7,457 nt of DNA from Methanobacterium sp. GTDB lineage: Archaea; Methanobacteriota; Methanobacteria; Methanobacteriales; Methanobacteriaceae. The stretch covers positions 1,971 through 9,427 of the forward strand of contig JAUNXM010000073.1 in the NCBI GenBank assembly GCA_030539815.1, written 5' to 3'. The notes under the pieces are model-generated. The model was not told where the DNA came from, did no database searches, and saw only the letters and a program-made list of their open reading frames with translations. The translations under genes were made by a program, and so were the position numbers. Shown here in pieces: positions 1 through 7,072 of this stretch (position 1 is its first letter; every line of letters begins with the position of its first letter).

Positions 1-34
1 GGAACTGCACACTTATATGGAAATTGCACACTTA
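1..34. repeat. Two tandem ~16-nt direct repeats at the left edge
   Basis: Two copies of the pattern GGAA(C or AT)TGCACACTTA lie at 1-15 and 19-34, and the core TGCACACTTA is identical in both with a 19-nt period. A weaker relative, CGCACTTGTAT, lies at 127-137. The array may continue to the left of the window. Internal repeats of this kind are known at the ends of some insertion sequences (the IS21 family among them), and they are also seen as operator pairs. Nothing in the window decides between these. Confidence 0.6.
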
Positions 35-132
35 AAATTCAATTTATTTTCCAAAAAAAACATAATAAATATTAAACCGTAATAAACATGAAGTAATAAT
101 CGTATTCTTAACATGCACTATCATCTCGCACT

Positions 133-141
133 TGTATAAAA
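133..141 (+). promoter_or_regulatory. Candidate TATA box for the DUF4013 gene
   Basis: TTGTATAAA followed by ATTG is the best archaeal box-A-like element upstream of the plus-strand gene. Initiation about 25 nt downstream would give a leader of roughly 30 nt. That leader includes GGTG at 189-192, five nucleotides before the ATG at 198, which fits the CACC of the archaeal 16S 3' end. The element is recognised by eye only, and the surrounding AT-richness makes chance matches likely. Confidence 0.4.
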
Positions 142-197
142 TTGTAATGTAAAACTCCAGGATTAGATCTGCATGTAAAGTATAATATGGTGTTAAT

Positions 198-941
198 ATG
201 GAATTAAAGGTTATTTTAAATGATGCAACACGTTTTGCTGTTTCTGATTGGTATAATTTCCTAGTACTTGGGGTTATACTCTTTTTAGTTGATCATCTTA
301 TTGATTTAAGTGTTCCTTCATTGATCGACGGGGTTTGGGATGTCATTCTAGTTCTGGTCATTATCTTTTTATCCTTGATTGAGGTGGGATATGGTTTCCG
401 TATTGTGGAAGAAACTGTGGAAGGATCTACCCGACCACCCAGTTTTCATAATTTATGGAACTTGTTCTGGCATGGGATTAAGGAAAGTTTAGTCCTAATT
501 GCGTACTTTATAGTCCCTCTCATCCTGGTTGTTATCGGCATTTCAGAGTTTGTGGAACTAATTAACTTAGATATAAATCCACTAATCACCGATTATGCAT
601 TAGTTCTTGCTGTAATATTTTTCCTTTGTTTTAATATTATGTTGCAGGGGGCAATTCTAACCATGGCCCATCACGGGGGAAGTATTATATCTGGATTCAA
701 CTTACCCTTGGTATTTAAGAAAATACGTAAAGTTGGATTGAAAAACATGCTCATAGTGTCAATAATCACCATTGTGGTGCTCTACATCGTAAAACAAATA
801 ATCTTTGACACCTTACATGGACTTCCCTACCCCGGTTCCATATTGGGTGAGATAATATTTACCCTTATAATTTTACCATTTTTGATGATATTCAGCACCC
901 GTATACTGGGATTAATAGACGTACCCATTTCTGGGTACTAA
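198..941 (+). CDS. DUF4013-type multi-pass membrane protein
   Basis: Predicted integral membrane protein of 247 residues with about six hydrophobic segments, near residues 20-38, 47-66, 97-118, 134-155, 184-204 and 216-240. Between helices 2 and 3 lies a conserved-looking polar stretch: GYGFRIVEETVEG (64-76), PPSF (80-83) and then WNLFWHGIK (87-95). A glycine-tyrosine/arginine motif followed by a proline-rich turn and an aromatic/glycine helix is the pattern I associate with DUF4013, a family common in Methanobacteriales with no assigned function. There is no cleavable signal peptide and no enzyme motif. The ATG has a GGTG ribosome-binding site five bases upstream. The gene stands alone, convergent with the hemA end of the large minus-strand cluster, so the neighbours say little about its role. 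The family assignment comes from motif memory; the membrane topology is read from the sequence. Confidence 0.8.
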   Translation: MELKVILNDATRFAVSDWYNFLVLGVILFLVDHLIDLSVPSLIDGVWDVILVLVIIFLSLIEVGYGFRIVEETVEGSTRPPSFHNLWNLFWHGIKESLVLIAYFIVPLILVVIGISEFVELINLDINPLITDYALVLAVIFFLCFNIMLQGAILTMAHHGGSIISGFNLPLVFKKIRKVGLKNMLIVSIITIVVLYIVKQIIFDTLHGLPYPGSILGEIIFTLIILPFLMIFSTRILGLIDVPISGY

Positions 942-1257
942 TTTAAAAAAATGTATAAATACCAATTGATTGGAAGATTATGGTTGTTTGGTAAATAATA
1001 CGTATTAAACCAATTCACCTAATAATGATACGTATTTAAAGTCATTTTTTATAGTTTTAACACATTCACCCTTTACTATATGAACTTGATTATGACTGCA
1101 TAAAATCAGCCGATATTTTCCTTTTGATTAGTGTAAATAATGATTAAAATTAGAAGGTTATGACATGTTTTTATAAAATAGAAGCTTTTTATTTAATATA
1201 GACTAAAATTAAGTGAATTGAAGCTGATAAATTGAATAAATAAGCTGTATGTTACTA
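942..1257. other. Convergent AT-rich intergenic region without a gene
   Basis: This 316-nt gap lies between two convergent stops (TAA at 939-941 on plus, TAA at 1260-1258 on minus). I see no plausible ORF or structured RNA. It holds short dyads: CCAATTGATTGG at 962-973 (5-bp arms), a perfect 12-bp palindrome TAATACGTATTA at 996-1007, and a partial second copy, ATACGTAT, at 1028-1035. Its main T-tract on the plus strand is at 1045-1058. No long T-tract serving the minus strand was found just beyond hemA. Confidence 0.6.
1045..1058 (+). terminator. Candidate T-tract terminator for the DUF4013 gene
   Basis: T6 at 1045-1050 and T4 at 1055-1058 form the strongest plus-strand T-tract after the membrane-protein gene, about 100 nt past its stop. 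Archaeal termination usually depends on such tracts rather than on hairpins. The distance and modest length keep confidence low. Confidence 0.3.
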
Positions 1258-2451
1258 TTATTGTTTACTTTTAAAAATATAATTTGCACTGTCTAAAACA
1301 GCTTTATTATCATTTGCAGCGGCTTCTTTAAGATTTTGGATTATGTTCAGAAACACCCGATCCACCACTACCTTTGTAAGATCATCCACCACTTTTTCTT
1401 TACCATTCATGTCACCTAGCTTTCGCAACGCCTTCTCAGTTTCCCGCTGCCTGATGGTTTCTGCATGGGAACGTATATGGGCAATAACTGGTTCAACTTC
1501 CAAGTGTCTAAGGGATTTTTCCAGGAGCTCCAACTCCTGGGCAATGATTTTTTCTGCTTCTTCTGCTTCAGACTCCCTCATTTTCTTATTTTTATCAGCT
1601 ATTCCCCGCAAATCATCAATGTTATACAGTCTTACACCTAACTTACCAACATCTTCATCAATATCCCTTGGATTGGCGATATCTATCATCACCATATTCT
1701 CCATATTCTCATGGGGAACTGCAGCCTTTAATTTTTCAGCAGTAAGAATGGTGTGGGGAGCTCCAGTGGCACTTATAACCACATCTGCATCCTCCATGGC
1801 CATTGAAAGACGATCAAAATGGATGGCACTCCCTCCCAGTTCTTTAGCCAGGCAAACTGCCCGGTCATAAGTACGATTAGCCACAACAATGGCCTTGAGA
1901 TGTTTTTCCACTAGTGCCTTGGCTACCAGGGTTCCCATTTTCCCGGCCCCAATTACCAGAACCTTTTTACATTTAAGATCTCCCAGAACTGATTCTGCTA
2001 GATTCACCGCTGCCGAACCTATGGAAACCGAACCCTGATTGATTCGTGTTTTCTTTCTCACTGCTTGACCTACATGTATGGCCTTGGTGAAGACTGTACC
2101 TAAGACCGGACCACAACAACTGTTTTTAACACCGGATTTGTAGGCCTCCTTTATCTGTCCCAGTATCTGATCCTCTCCAATGATCATGGATTCTAATCCA
2201 CAGGAAAGTTTAAGAACATGTTCAAGTGCTTTTTCATTTTTTTCCACCACCAGGCCGTTCCAGTGATAGTCCAGGGAGCATTCATCCATGACCAGATAAA
2301 TTTCAGCACGGTTGCATGTTTTTATTTGGATAAACTCCTGTACATGTTGTCCTTCCTGCATTTTCGCGAATATTTCATCCATCTTGCTGGTGGATTCCTC
2401 TATTTTGTTGATATCCGCGGTTTTATGATCGATCCGTATGTTAAGAATCAC
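1258..2451 (-). CDS. hemA: Glutamyl-tRNA reductase
   Basis: Reduces glutamyl-tRNA(Glu) with NADPH to glutamate-1-semialdehyde, the committed step of C5-pathway tetrapyrrole synthesis. In a methanogen this feeds siroheme, cobamides and F430. At 397 residues it is a normal family length. The N-terminal catalytic domain has the TCNRAEIY motif with the nucleophilic cysteine at C46, followed by the tRNA-recognition segment [20 protein letters not shown] (84-103). The linker motif [13 protein letters not shown] (140-152) precedes a Rossmann NADPH domain with GAGKMG at 168-173. The C-terminal part, rich in Glu and Lys, is the usual helical dimerisation domain. The start is GTG at 2451, preceded by GGAGG with six nucleotides between, so this start is well supported. 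It lies 135 nt downstream of the precorrin-2 dehydrogenase gene, on the same strand, and has a TATA-like element of its own in that gap. Confidence 0.97.
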   Translation of the reverse strand: MILNIRIDHKTADINKIEESTSKMDEIFAKMQEGQHVQEFIQIKTCNRAEIYLVMDECSLDYHWNGLVVEKNEKALEHVLKLSCGLESMIIGEDQILGQIKEAYKSGVKNSCCGPVLGTVFTKAIHVGQAVRKKTRINQGSVSIGSAAVNLAESVLGDLKCKKVLVIGAGKMGTLVAKALVEKHLKAIVVANRTYDRAVCLAKELGGSAIHFDRLSMAMEDADVVISATGAPHTILTAEKLKAAVPHENMENMVMIDIANPRDIDEDVGKLGVRLYNIDDLRGIADKNKKMRESEAEEAEKIIAQELELLEKSLRHLEVEPVIAHIRSHAETIRQRETEKALRKLGDMNGKEKVVDDLTKVVVDRVFLNIIQNLKEAAANDNKAVLDSANYIFKSKQ

Positions 2452-2475
2452 TCTAACCCTCCTGCAATGGAGATT

Positions 2476-2496
2476 AACACGATTTTAAATCGGGTT
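2476..2496. promoter_or_regulatory. Near-perfect 21-bp palindrome at the predicted hemA start site
   Basis: The arms are AAC-A-CGATTT and AAATCG-G-GTT around a single central T, so nine of ten base pairs are symmetric. The inner 13 bp (2480-2492) are perfect. The dyad lies between the TATA-like element (2499-2507) and the hemA ribosome-binding site, over the position where transcription would start. That is the usual place for an archaeal repressor to act. No regulator gene is in the window, so the bound protein is unknown. Confidence 0.5.
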
Positions 2497-2498
2497 CA

Positions 2499-2507
2499 TT
2501 TATAAAC
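2499..2507 (-). promoter_or_regulatory. TATA box of hemA
   Basis: On the minus strand the sequence reads TTTATAAAT, a good archaeal box A. Initiation about 25 nt downstream would fall near 2477, leaving a leader of roughly 25 nt with the GGAGG ribosome-binding site. This suggests that hemA can be transcribed separately from the genes upstream. Confidence 0.6.
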
Positions 2508-2586
2508 TTTGTATGATTAATATTAAATTTTGTAATAATGATTGTCAACATAGTTCCATTTTGGTAAAGCTATGATCACCAAGACA

Positions 2587-3207
2587 TCAGTCTGGGGTTT
2601 CTAGAAGAATGGTGACGTAAGATTGAGCTTCCTCCAGTTCACCCCTATCTAAAAGTTCATTTATCTTCTTATCATTTAAGATTTGGTATAAATAATCACG
2701 ACGTTTTTTCTGGTCTGACATTTTTTCTTTCAATAACTTGCGCGTGAAATGTTGTAATTCCATTTTTAGAATGTCTTCTTCCTTGATAATAGTTTGTATG
2801 CGTTTTCTCAGTTTTCGGGCCATGAGTGGACTTTTTCCCTGTGTGAAAATGGAAAATTGCACGTCTTTAATAGAAAAAGAGGAAGGCACGATTATATTGC
2901 CCTTTTCAGGATAATCAGCACGGTTAATAAGTTTATCCTTGGCCAGTTCCGACACTTCCTGGTTTAACTGGGGATCTCCACTGGCAACCACCACTAGATC
3001 AGCCCATTCTATCCATAATGGAAGTTCTGACCGTGGTTGATGGGTAGCTCCCAATTCACTTAATTCAGAGGGGAGATGACCTCCGCTTACAACCACATTG
3101 GCACCGGACTCCAGGAAACGCCGTGCCCTTCTCCGGCCAACCTCCCCGGCTCCCACCACCAGAACATTTTTATCCTGCATTTCCAGGTATAGGGGAGTCC
3201 ATCCCAT
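2587..3207 (-). CDS. Precorrin-2 dehydrogenase / sirohydrochlorin ferrochelatase-like (CysG N-domain, Met8p/SirC type)
   Basis: Oxidises precorrin-2 to sirohydrochlorin with NAD+, supplying siroheme, cobamides and F430; some family members also insert iron. The Rossmann domain shows [19 protein letters not shown] (14-32) with GAGEVG at 19-24. NRAD ends at D98, which aligns with the catalytic aspartate of CysG and Met8p. The family hallmark [14 protein letters not shown] (124-137) begins the helical dimerisation domain. At 206 residues it matches the stand-alone form without the methyltransferase domain. I chose ATG at 3207: it has GGGAG eight bases upstream, whereas the GTG at 3216 overlaps that ribosome-binding site. 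It follows the marker-9 gene by 17 nt, so the two are probably cotranscribed. Whether it has chelatase activity cannot be judged from sequence. Confidence 0.9.
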   Translation of the reverse strand: MGWTPLYLEMQDKNVLVVGAGEVGRRRARRFLESGANVVVSGGHLPSELSELGATHQPRSELPLWIEWADLVVVASGDPQLNQEVSELAKDKLINRADYPEKGNIIVPSSFSIKDVQFSIFTQGKSPLMARKLRKRIQTIIKEEDILKMELQHFTRKLLKEKMSDQKKRRDYLYQILNDKKINELLDRGELEEAQSYVTILLETPD

Positions 3208-3224
3208 TGATAACACTCCCTGAA

Positions 3225-3701
<477 letters not shown>

Positions 3702-3702
3702 C

Positions 3703-5298
3703 TTATTCCTCCTTTAACATCTTTTCTTTTTCTGAAGGGGTTAAATCTTCCACGATATCTGCTGGTAAACCGGTTTTAAGGATTTTACCGCCTCTCATGA
3801 GGGCGGACCGGTCACATACATCCAGCACAAAATCCATGTCGTGACTGATAATGACGAAAGTTTGTTTAAGTTCATCCCTTGCTTTTCTAATTGAATCAGT
3901 AACTTGTACCCGTGTTATGGGGTCCATGGTACCGGTTGGTTCATCCAGTATCACAATGTTTGGTTCTTTGATGAGGACCTGGGCAAGTGCCACCCGGTGC
4001 CTTTCTCCACCACTAAGTTCATCGGGGTACTTGGTGATTATTTTCTCAGCATAGGCTTCATCGAACCCAACTGCGTTTAAAACATAAAGAGCTTTCATTT
4101 TTGCAAATTCTGCAGGTAATTCTAGGCTTATTGCTTCGGTGAGGTTTCCTAAAACATTCCTGTGGGGGTAAAGACTGTATTCCTGGTGTAATATTCCCAG
4201 ATAAGGTTTGACTCTGCCTCTGCCGAATATGCCTTTTTCAGTCATGTCAATCCAGTTATCCCCTAATTTAACCTCAATATCACCACTGCTGGGGTCTGTG
4301 AGGCCGTAAAGAATACGTGAAAGGGTGGTTTTACCGGCTCCCGAGAGTCCTACAACTCCAAATATTTCTCCATCATTTATGGCGAGATCTATACCATCCA
4401 CGGCCTTTATTACTCCTCTTTCAATGGAGTAGTAGTGTTTTTTCACGCCTTCCATTTTTATAATGGGGCCACCGGTTTTGAATTCAGTTTTCTTTTCAGG
4501 GAGGGGGACCTGATCCAGGAAACTCTGTACCACAGTTTCCGGGTCTCCTTCTTCCACTACTTCTCCCTTTTCCAGCCAGATCACATAGTCTGATAGTTGT
4601 CTCATTACTTCTGGCCAGTGAGAAGTGATAACCATGGTGGTTCCTTTTTCTTTTACTCCTTCGATCAGTGCCTGGTGGATTAATTCCGCAGTTTGCGGGT
4701 CAAGGGTACCGGTGGGTTCATCAGCTAAAAATAGCATTGGTTCCTTGGCTATTTGACGAGCCAGAACCACTCTTTGTTTTTCCCCACCAGAGAGATCACG
4801 GGCAATATGGGTGATCCGGTGGGTCATTTGGGCCATGTCCAAAAGATCAATGGCCATGTAAGTACTTTCTTCCTCGTCATGCCCAGTAATTGACTTTAAG
4901 ACATTGTCAATAACCGTATCATCCTCGTAGAGGGCAAATGTCCTCTGGAGCATAATAGAAATACGGCGTTTGATTGCTGCAAAAAGTTTACGATCCGCAT
5001 GCCAGAAATCAACTTTCTGTACTTCAAGATTGCATCCGCATAGGCAGGGGTTATCTGCCATTGAAGGCGGTTCCACCCTTAAACAGTCTGGGCAAACTGC
5101 TACAGTATAAAAGATTCGACCTTCAGTGGGACGGTAGTCCTTCATTCCCCGTAACATGTTTATGAGTACGGACTTTCCAGAACCACTTCTTCCCAGGATA
5201 CCCAGAACAGAGCCTTCATCTATAGTTATGTTCAGGTTTTTCAGAATTTTCACACCATCAAAGGTTTTGGTGACGTTTTCCAATTGTATAAAAGACAT
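3703..5298 (-). CDS. atwA: Methyl-coenzyme M reductase activation component A2 (ABC ATPase)
   Basis: ATP-binding component A2 of the system that reductively activates methyl-coenzyme M reductase by bringing its F430 nickel to Ni(I). It is cytoplasmic, 531 residues, with no membrane segments and two fused ABC ATPase domains. Domain 1 has Walker A GRSGSGKS (36-43), Q118, signature LSGGE (169-173), Walker B ending at D193/E194 and H227. Domain 2 has Walker A GLSGAGKT (317-324), Q372, LSGGE (428-432), D452/E453 and H486. All catalytic elements are intact in both halves. A cysteine-rich insert, C69-x2-C72 then C85, C87 and C89, lies between Walker A and the Q-loop of domain 1 and looks metal-binding. 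Generic transporter ATPases lack this insert, which supports AtwA. The start is ATG after AAGGTGGTTAA. The gene is followed immediately by the marker-9 gene. Confidence 0.93.
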   Translation of the reverse strand: MSFIQLENVTKTFDGVKILKNLNITIDEGSVLGILGRSGSGKSVLINMLRGMKDYRPTEGRIFYTVAVCPDCLRVEPPSMADNPCLCGCNLEVQKVDFWHADRKLFAAIKRRISIMLQRTFALYEDDTVIDNVLKSITGHDEEESTYMAIDLLDMAQMTHRITHIARDLSGGEKQRVVLARQIAKEPMLFLADEPTGTLDPQTAELIHQALIEGVKEKGTTMVITSHWPEVMRQLSDYVIWLEKGEVVEEGDPETVVQSFLDQVPLPEKKTEFKTGGPIIKMEGVKKHYYSIERGVIKAVDGIDLAINDGEIFGVVGLSGAGKTTLSRILYGLTDPSSGDIEVKLGDNWIDMTEKGIFGRGRVKPYLGILHQEYSLYPHRNVLGNLTEAISLELPAEFAKMKALYVLNAVGFDEAYAEKIITKYPDELSGGERHRVALAQVLIKEPNIVILDEPTGTMDPITRVQVTDSIRKARDELKQTFVIISHDMDFVLDVCDRSALMRGGKILKTGLPADIVEDLTPSEKEKMLKEE

Positions 5299-5382
5299 TT
5301 AACCACCTTTTCCTATAATAATTAAATTAAATGAGTAATTTTATTTATGAGCAGTATATTATCTTATCTTGATCATTGTTTT

Positions 5383-5394
5383 TTAATTTATACG
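5383..5394 (-). promoter_or_regulatory. Candidate TATA box for the atwA operon
   Basis: The minus strand reads CGTATAAATTAA about 85-95 nt before the atwA ATG, downstream of the T-tract that follows the TIM-barrel gene. It would give a leader of about 60 nt. The whole gap is so AT-rich that other placements, such as CATAAATAAAA nearer the gene, cannot be excluded. Confidence 0.4.
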
Positions 5395-5417
5395 ATTACA
5401 TATTAAAAATTTTATAT

Positions 5418-5424
5418 AAAAAAA
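5418..5424 (-). terminator. T7 tract after the TIM-barrel gene
   Basis: An uninterrupted T7 on the minus strand begins about ten bases after the TAG stop of the TIM-barrel gene, and T5 follows at 5409-5405. There is no hairpin. Such tracts are typical archaeal termination sites, which would separate the barrel gene from atwA. Confidence 0.5.
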
Positions 5425-5434
5425 TATTTCATTA

Positions 5435-6169
5435 CTATATTTGGGATAGATCAAAGGGTAATTTTCCTTTAATAGCGGCACGGGCAATTGATATCCCATC
5501 AGCACCTGCAGCCAACATCTTCTGGGCGGACTCAATATCGGTGATGGAATTATTGCCAATAATAAACATAGAGGTTTCCTGACGGATTGATCTGATTATT
5601 TCATGGTCTGCTGATTTATAACCTGGTTTCATGGCATCAACATGCAGGTAATCCGCCCCCGCATGTTCAATGGCTCTGGCTATTTCAAGATCATCAACCC
5701 CCTGAACATTAGCCCGAATTTTCACTGAGACATTGCTTTTTGCCTTATTAACCACTTCGCTGGTGAATTCTTCCAAATGTTCTGGGGTTTTCAGGAGTGA
5801 CTGACCACAGCCCAGTTCAGTTATCTCTGGCTGCCGACAGTGAGCATTGATCTCCACTACATCCACGTTATTTAACCTTGAAACTTCAATAATTGGATCC
5901 GGGGTAATAGCACGGAGGTTAACAGAGACAAATCCCTCCCAAGAATCCTGATCCTTAACCAGAATCGTTTGTTCTTCAAGGTGACCAATCAATTTCCCTG
6001 AGTCAAGGTCAAATTCTGGTCTTCCACGGGCTAAGATTTTCTTCCCTGCATTTGAGGTGGCTTCATCAGCATTGTAACCTCCTAAGGTCACCATGTTAAA
6101 TCCGAGGGTGGTCATGTCCCGACAAAAGGCACCATCAGTGATACCGGCCATGGGGGCTAAAACTTCAAT
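5435..6169 (-). CDS. Dus/NifR3-like FMN-binding TIM-barrel protein (MJ0144-like), apparent ATT start
   Basis: A TIM-barrel flavoprotein of the tRNA-dihydrouridine synthase/NifR3 superfamily, substrate unknown. It opens with [12 protein letters not shown], the first strand and FMN-phosphate loop. [19 protein letters not shown] (108-126 with the extended start) corresponds to the NxGCP...G.G..LL segment of Dus enzymes, keeping the catalytic cysteine but with HCR in place of [28 protein letters not shown] and [12 protein letters not shown] follow as later strands and the phosphate-binding end. The first ATG (6151) would cut off the conserved LAP strand and has no ribosome-binding site. Upstream codons stay open to a TAG at 6196-6194 with no ATG, GTG or TTG. 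ATT at 6169 lies five bases after GAGG within GGAGAGGA, so I extend to it, giving 244 residues. The marker-9 family includes proteins with such a barrel fused at the N terminus, and that partner is encoded two genes downstream here. Adjacency to GTP cyclohydrolase III matches MJ0144-MJ0145. Confidence 0.82.
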   Translation of the reverse strand: MEVLAPMAGITDGAFCRDMTTLGFNMVTLGGYNADEATSNAGKKILARGRPEFDLDSGKLIGHLEEQTILVKDQDSWEGFVSVNLRAITPDPIIEVSRLNNVDVVEINAHCRQPEITELGCGQSLLKTPEHLEEFTSEVVNKAKSNVSVKIRANVQGVDDLEIARAIEHAGADYLHVDAMKPGYKSADHEIIRSIRQETSMFIIGNNSITDIESAQKMLAAGADGISIARAAIKGKLPFDLSQI

Positions 6170-6198
6170 AGAATCCTCTCCAATATTATTAGACTAAG

Positions 6199-6233
6199 AA
6201 AAAACCCAGACTGGATGATCACCAGAACAGGTT
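6199..6233 (-). promoter_or_regulatory. Hairpin plus T6 in the TIM-barrel gene leader (terminator or attenuator-like)
   Basis: Read on the minus strand, AACCTG pairs with TGGGTT (two wobble pairs), then a 2x2 internal loop, then CTGG with CCAG around a 7-nt loop. The last bases of the stem run into T6 (6204-6199). It looks like a bacterial-style intrinsic terminator and lies about 30 nt before the start codon. It could finish transcripts from cofD-gch3 or, if the TATA-like element at 6263-6270 is used, attenuate the barrel gene. Confidence 0.45.
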
Positions 6234-6262
6234 CCAAATGTGTTTTTTTTAATTTAATTGGA

Positions 6263-6270
6263 ATTATAAA
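6263..6270 (-). promoter_or_regulatory. Candidate TATA box for the TIM-barrel gene
   Basis: The minus strand reads TTTATAAT, downstream of the T9 tract that ends the gch3 transcript. Initiation about 25 nt on, near 6240, would give a leader of some 70 nt that contains the whole hairpin plus T6. Confidence 0.4.
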
Positions 6271-6283
6271 TTGTAAATCAATT

Positions 6284-6292
6284 AAAAAAAAA
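6284..6292 (-). terminator. T9 tract after GTP cyclohydrolase III
   Basis: Nine consecutive T on the minus strand begin about 19 nt after the gch3 TAA. This is the longest T-tract on the minus strand in the window and is well placed to end the cofD-gch3 transcript. No stem precedes it, as is usual in archaea. Confidence 0.6.
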
Positions 6293-6310
6293 TTTGGTTA
6301 AAATTAATGT

Positions 6311-7072
6311 TTAAGGTTTATTATTTAGAACATGGACTAAATTATATGTATTACCGTCCCTAATTTCTTCTAAGGCCAAATCAGCAAGATTAGCAGCTTT
6401 TTCAGCTGTAGAGGCCTTTCCAACCCCTGCTTTAAGGGCTATGTTGATTTCTTCTTCAATTTCTTCTATTACAGTAAGTATTCCTTCAGGGGTCATACCA
6501 TTACAGGGAGACATGAAGTTGTCCCCTCCAATGAAGAATAGTAATGATCCCTTTTCGATTAACTTTTTCATTAGGAAATGTTGGACTCGATTGACTATAA
6601 AAGAAGTGTCATATGCGGGTATAATGTCGGTCAGTGAGTCTGTGATACCATTTATGTCAATGTGGGCTATCTGAACGAAACTATCATCCGGATTCACCAG
6701 CCCTTCAATGGCCAGTATTTCACTCCGGTCTTCGGCTTGAGCACCGCCATATTTTTGAAGGGCACTGGTGGCACTCCGCTGTGCTTCATAGGGAGTTTCA
6801 GCAGTTCCCACACCCATACTCAATGTTATGGGATAACGGTTGCCTATGGATTTCTGTATATGCAGATGATGTTCCATGTCCACTCCGTTGGTAACCGCCA
6901 GCATATTGTCAAAGCGGGTGAAGAAAACCAATCCCCCTTTGGCTGCGAATTGCCTTTGAACATCTGCGTATAATTCTGCCTGCAGGATCTGCAAGTCTGC
7001 TTCGGCCCTTGGTGTGGGGGTAACGGTCCAGGGTCCGTAGTTGTCAATCTGGATTAAAGTCATTTGTATCAT
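6311..7072 (-). CDS. gch3: GTP cyclohydrolase III
   Basis: Opens GTP to a formylaminopyrimidine ribonucleotide (FAPy), the archaeal entry into riboflavin and the deazaflavin of F420. It is homologous to Methanocaldococcus jannaschii MJ0145, the characterised enzyme. At 253 residues it is slightly shorter than that protein. It has two related ferredoxin-like, cyclase/GGDEF-type halves: [13 protein letters not shown] (7-19, with D10) and FFTRFDN (50-56) in the first, then [10 protein letters not shown] (136-145, with D139) and FFIGGDN (179-185) in the second. [21 protein letters not shown] (78-98) is also typical. The ATG overlaps the cofD stop as ATGA. Its ribosome-binding site GGGTGA (7079-7084) lies six bases upstream inside cofD, so the first methionine is the right start rather than M4. 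Pairing with cofD places it in F420 synthesis. Confidence 0.95.
   Translation of the reverse strand: MIQMTLIQIDNYGPWTVTPTPRAEADLQILQAELYADVQRQFAAKGGLVFFTRFDNMLAVTNGVDMEHHLHIQKSIGNRYPITLSMGVGTAETPYEAQRSATSALQKYGGAQAEDRSEILAIEGLVNPDDSFVQIAHIDINGITDSLTDIIPAYDTSFIVNRVQHFLMKKLIEKGSLLFFIGGDNFMSPCNGMTPEGILTVIEEIEEEINIALKAGVGKASTAEKAANLADLALEEIRDGNTYNLVHVLNNKP

Noticed and set aside
1343..1870. 175-codon plus-strand ORF opposite hemA
   Set aside because: It is serine-rich with no recognisable domain, and lies entirely antisense to a strongly supported glutamyl-tRNA reductase.
2561..2582. TTGGT...ACCAA inverted repeat after the precorrin-2 dehydrogenase gene as a terminator
   Set aside because: Only five base pairs around a 12-nt loop and no T-tract follows on the minus strand.
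3208..3216. GTG at 3216 as the start of the precorrin-2 dehydrogenase gene
   Set aside because: It overlaps the GGGAG ribosome-binding site, which is properly spaced for the ATG at 3207.
3703..5298. Transporter ATPase annotation for the double ABC protein
   Set aside because: No permease gene is nearby, and the cysteine insert, tandem domains and marker-9 neighbour fit AtwA much better.
6149..6151. ATG at 6151 as the start of the TIM-barrel gene
   Set aside because: It removes the conserved first barrel strand and has no ribosome-binding site; the frame is open upstream to a well-spaced GAGG.
6662..6973. 103-codon plus-strand ORF opposite GTP cyclohydrolase III
   Set aside because: Antisense to a clear enzyme gene, with no domain and no ribosome-binding site noticed.
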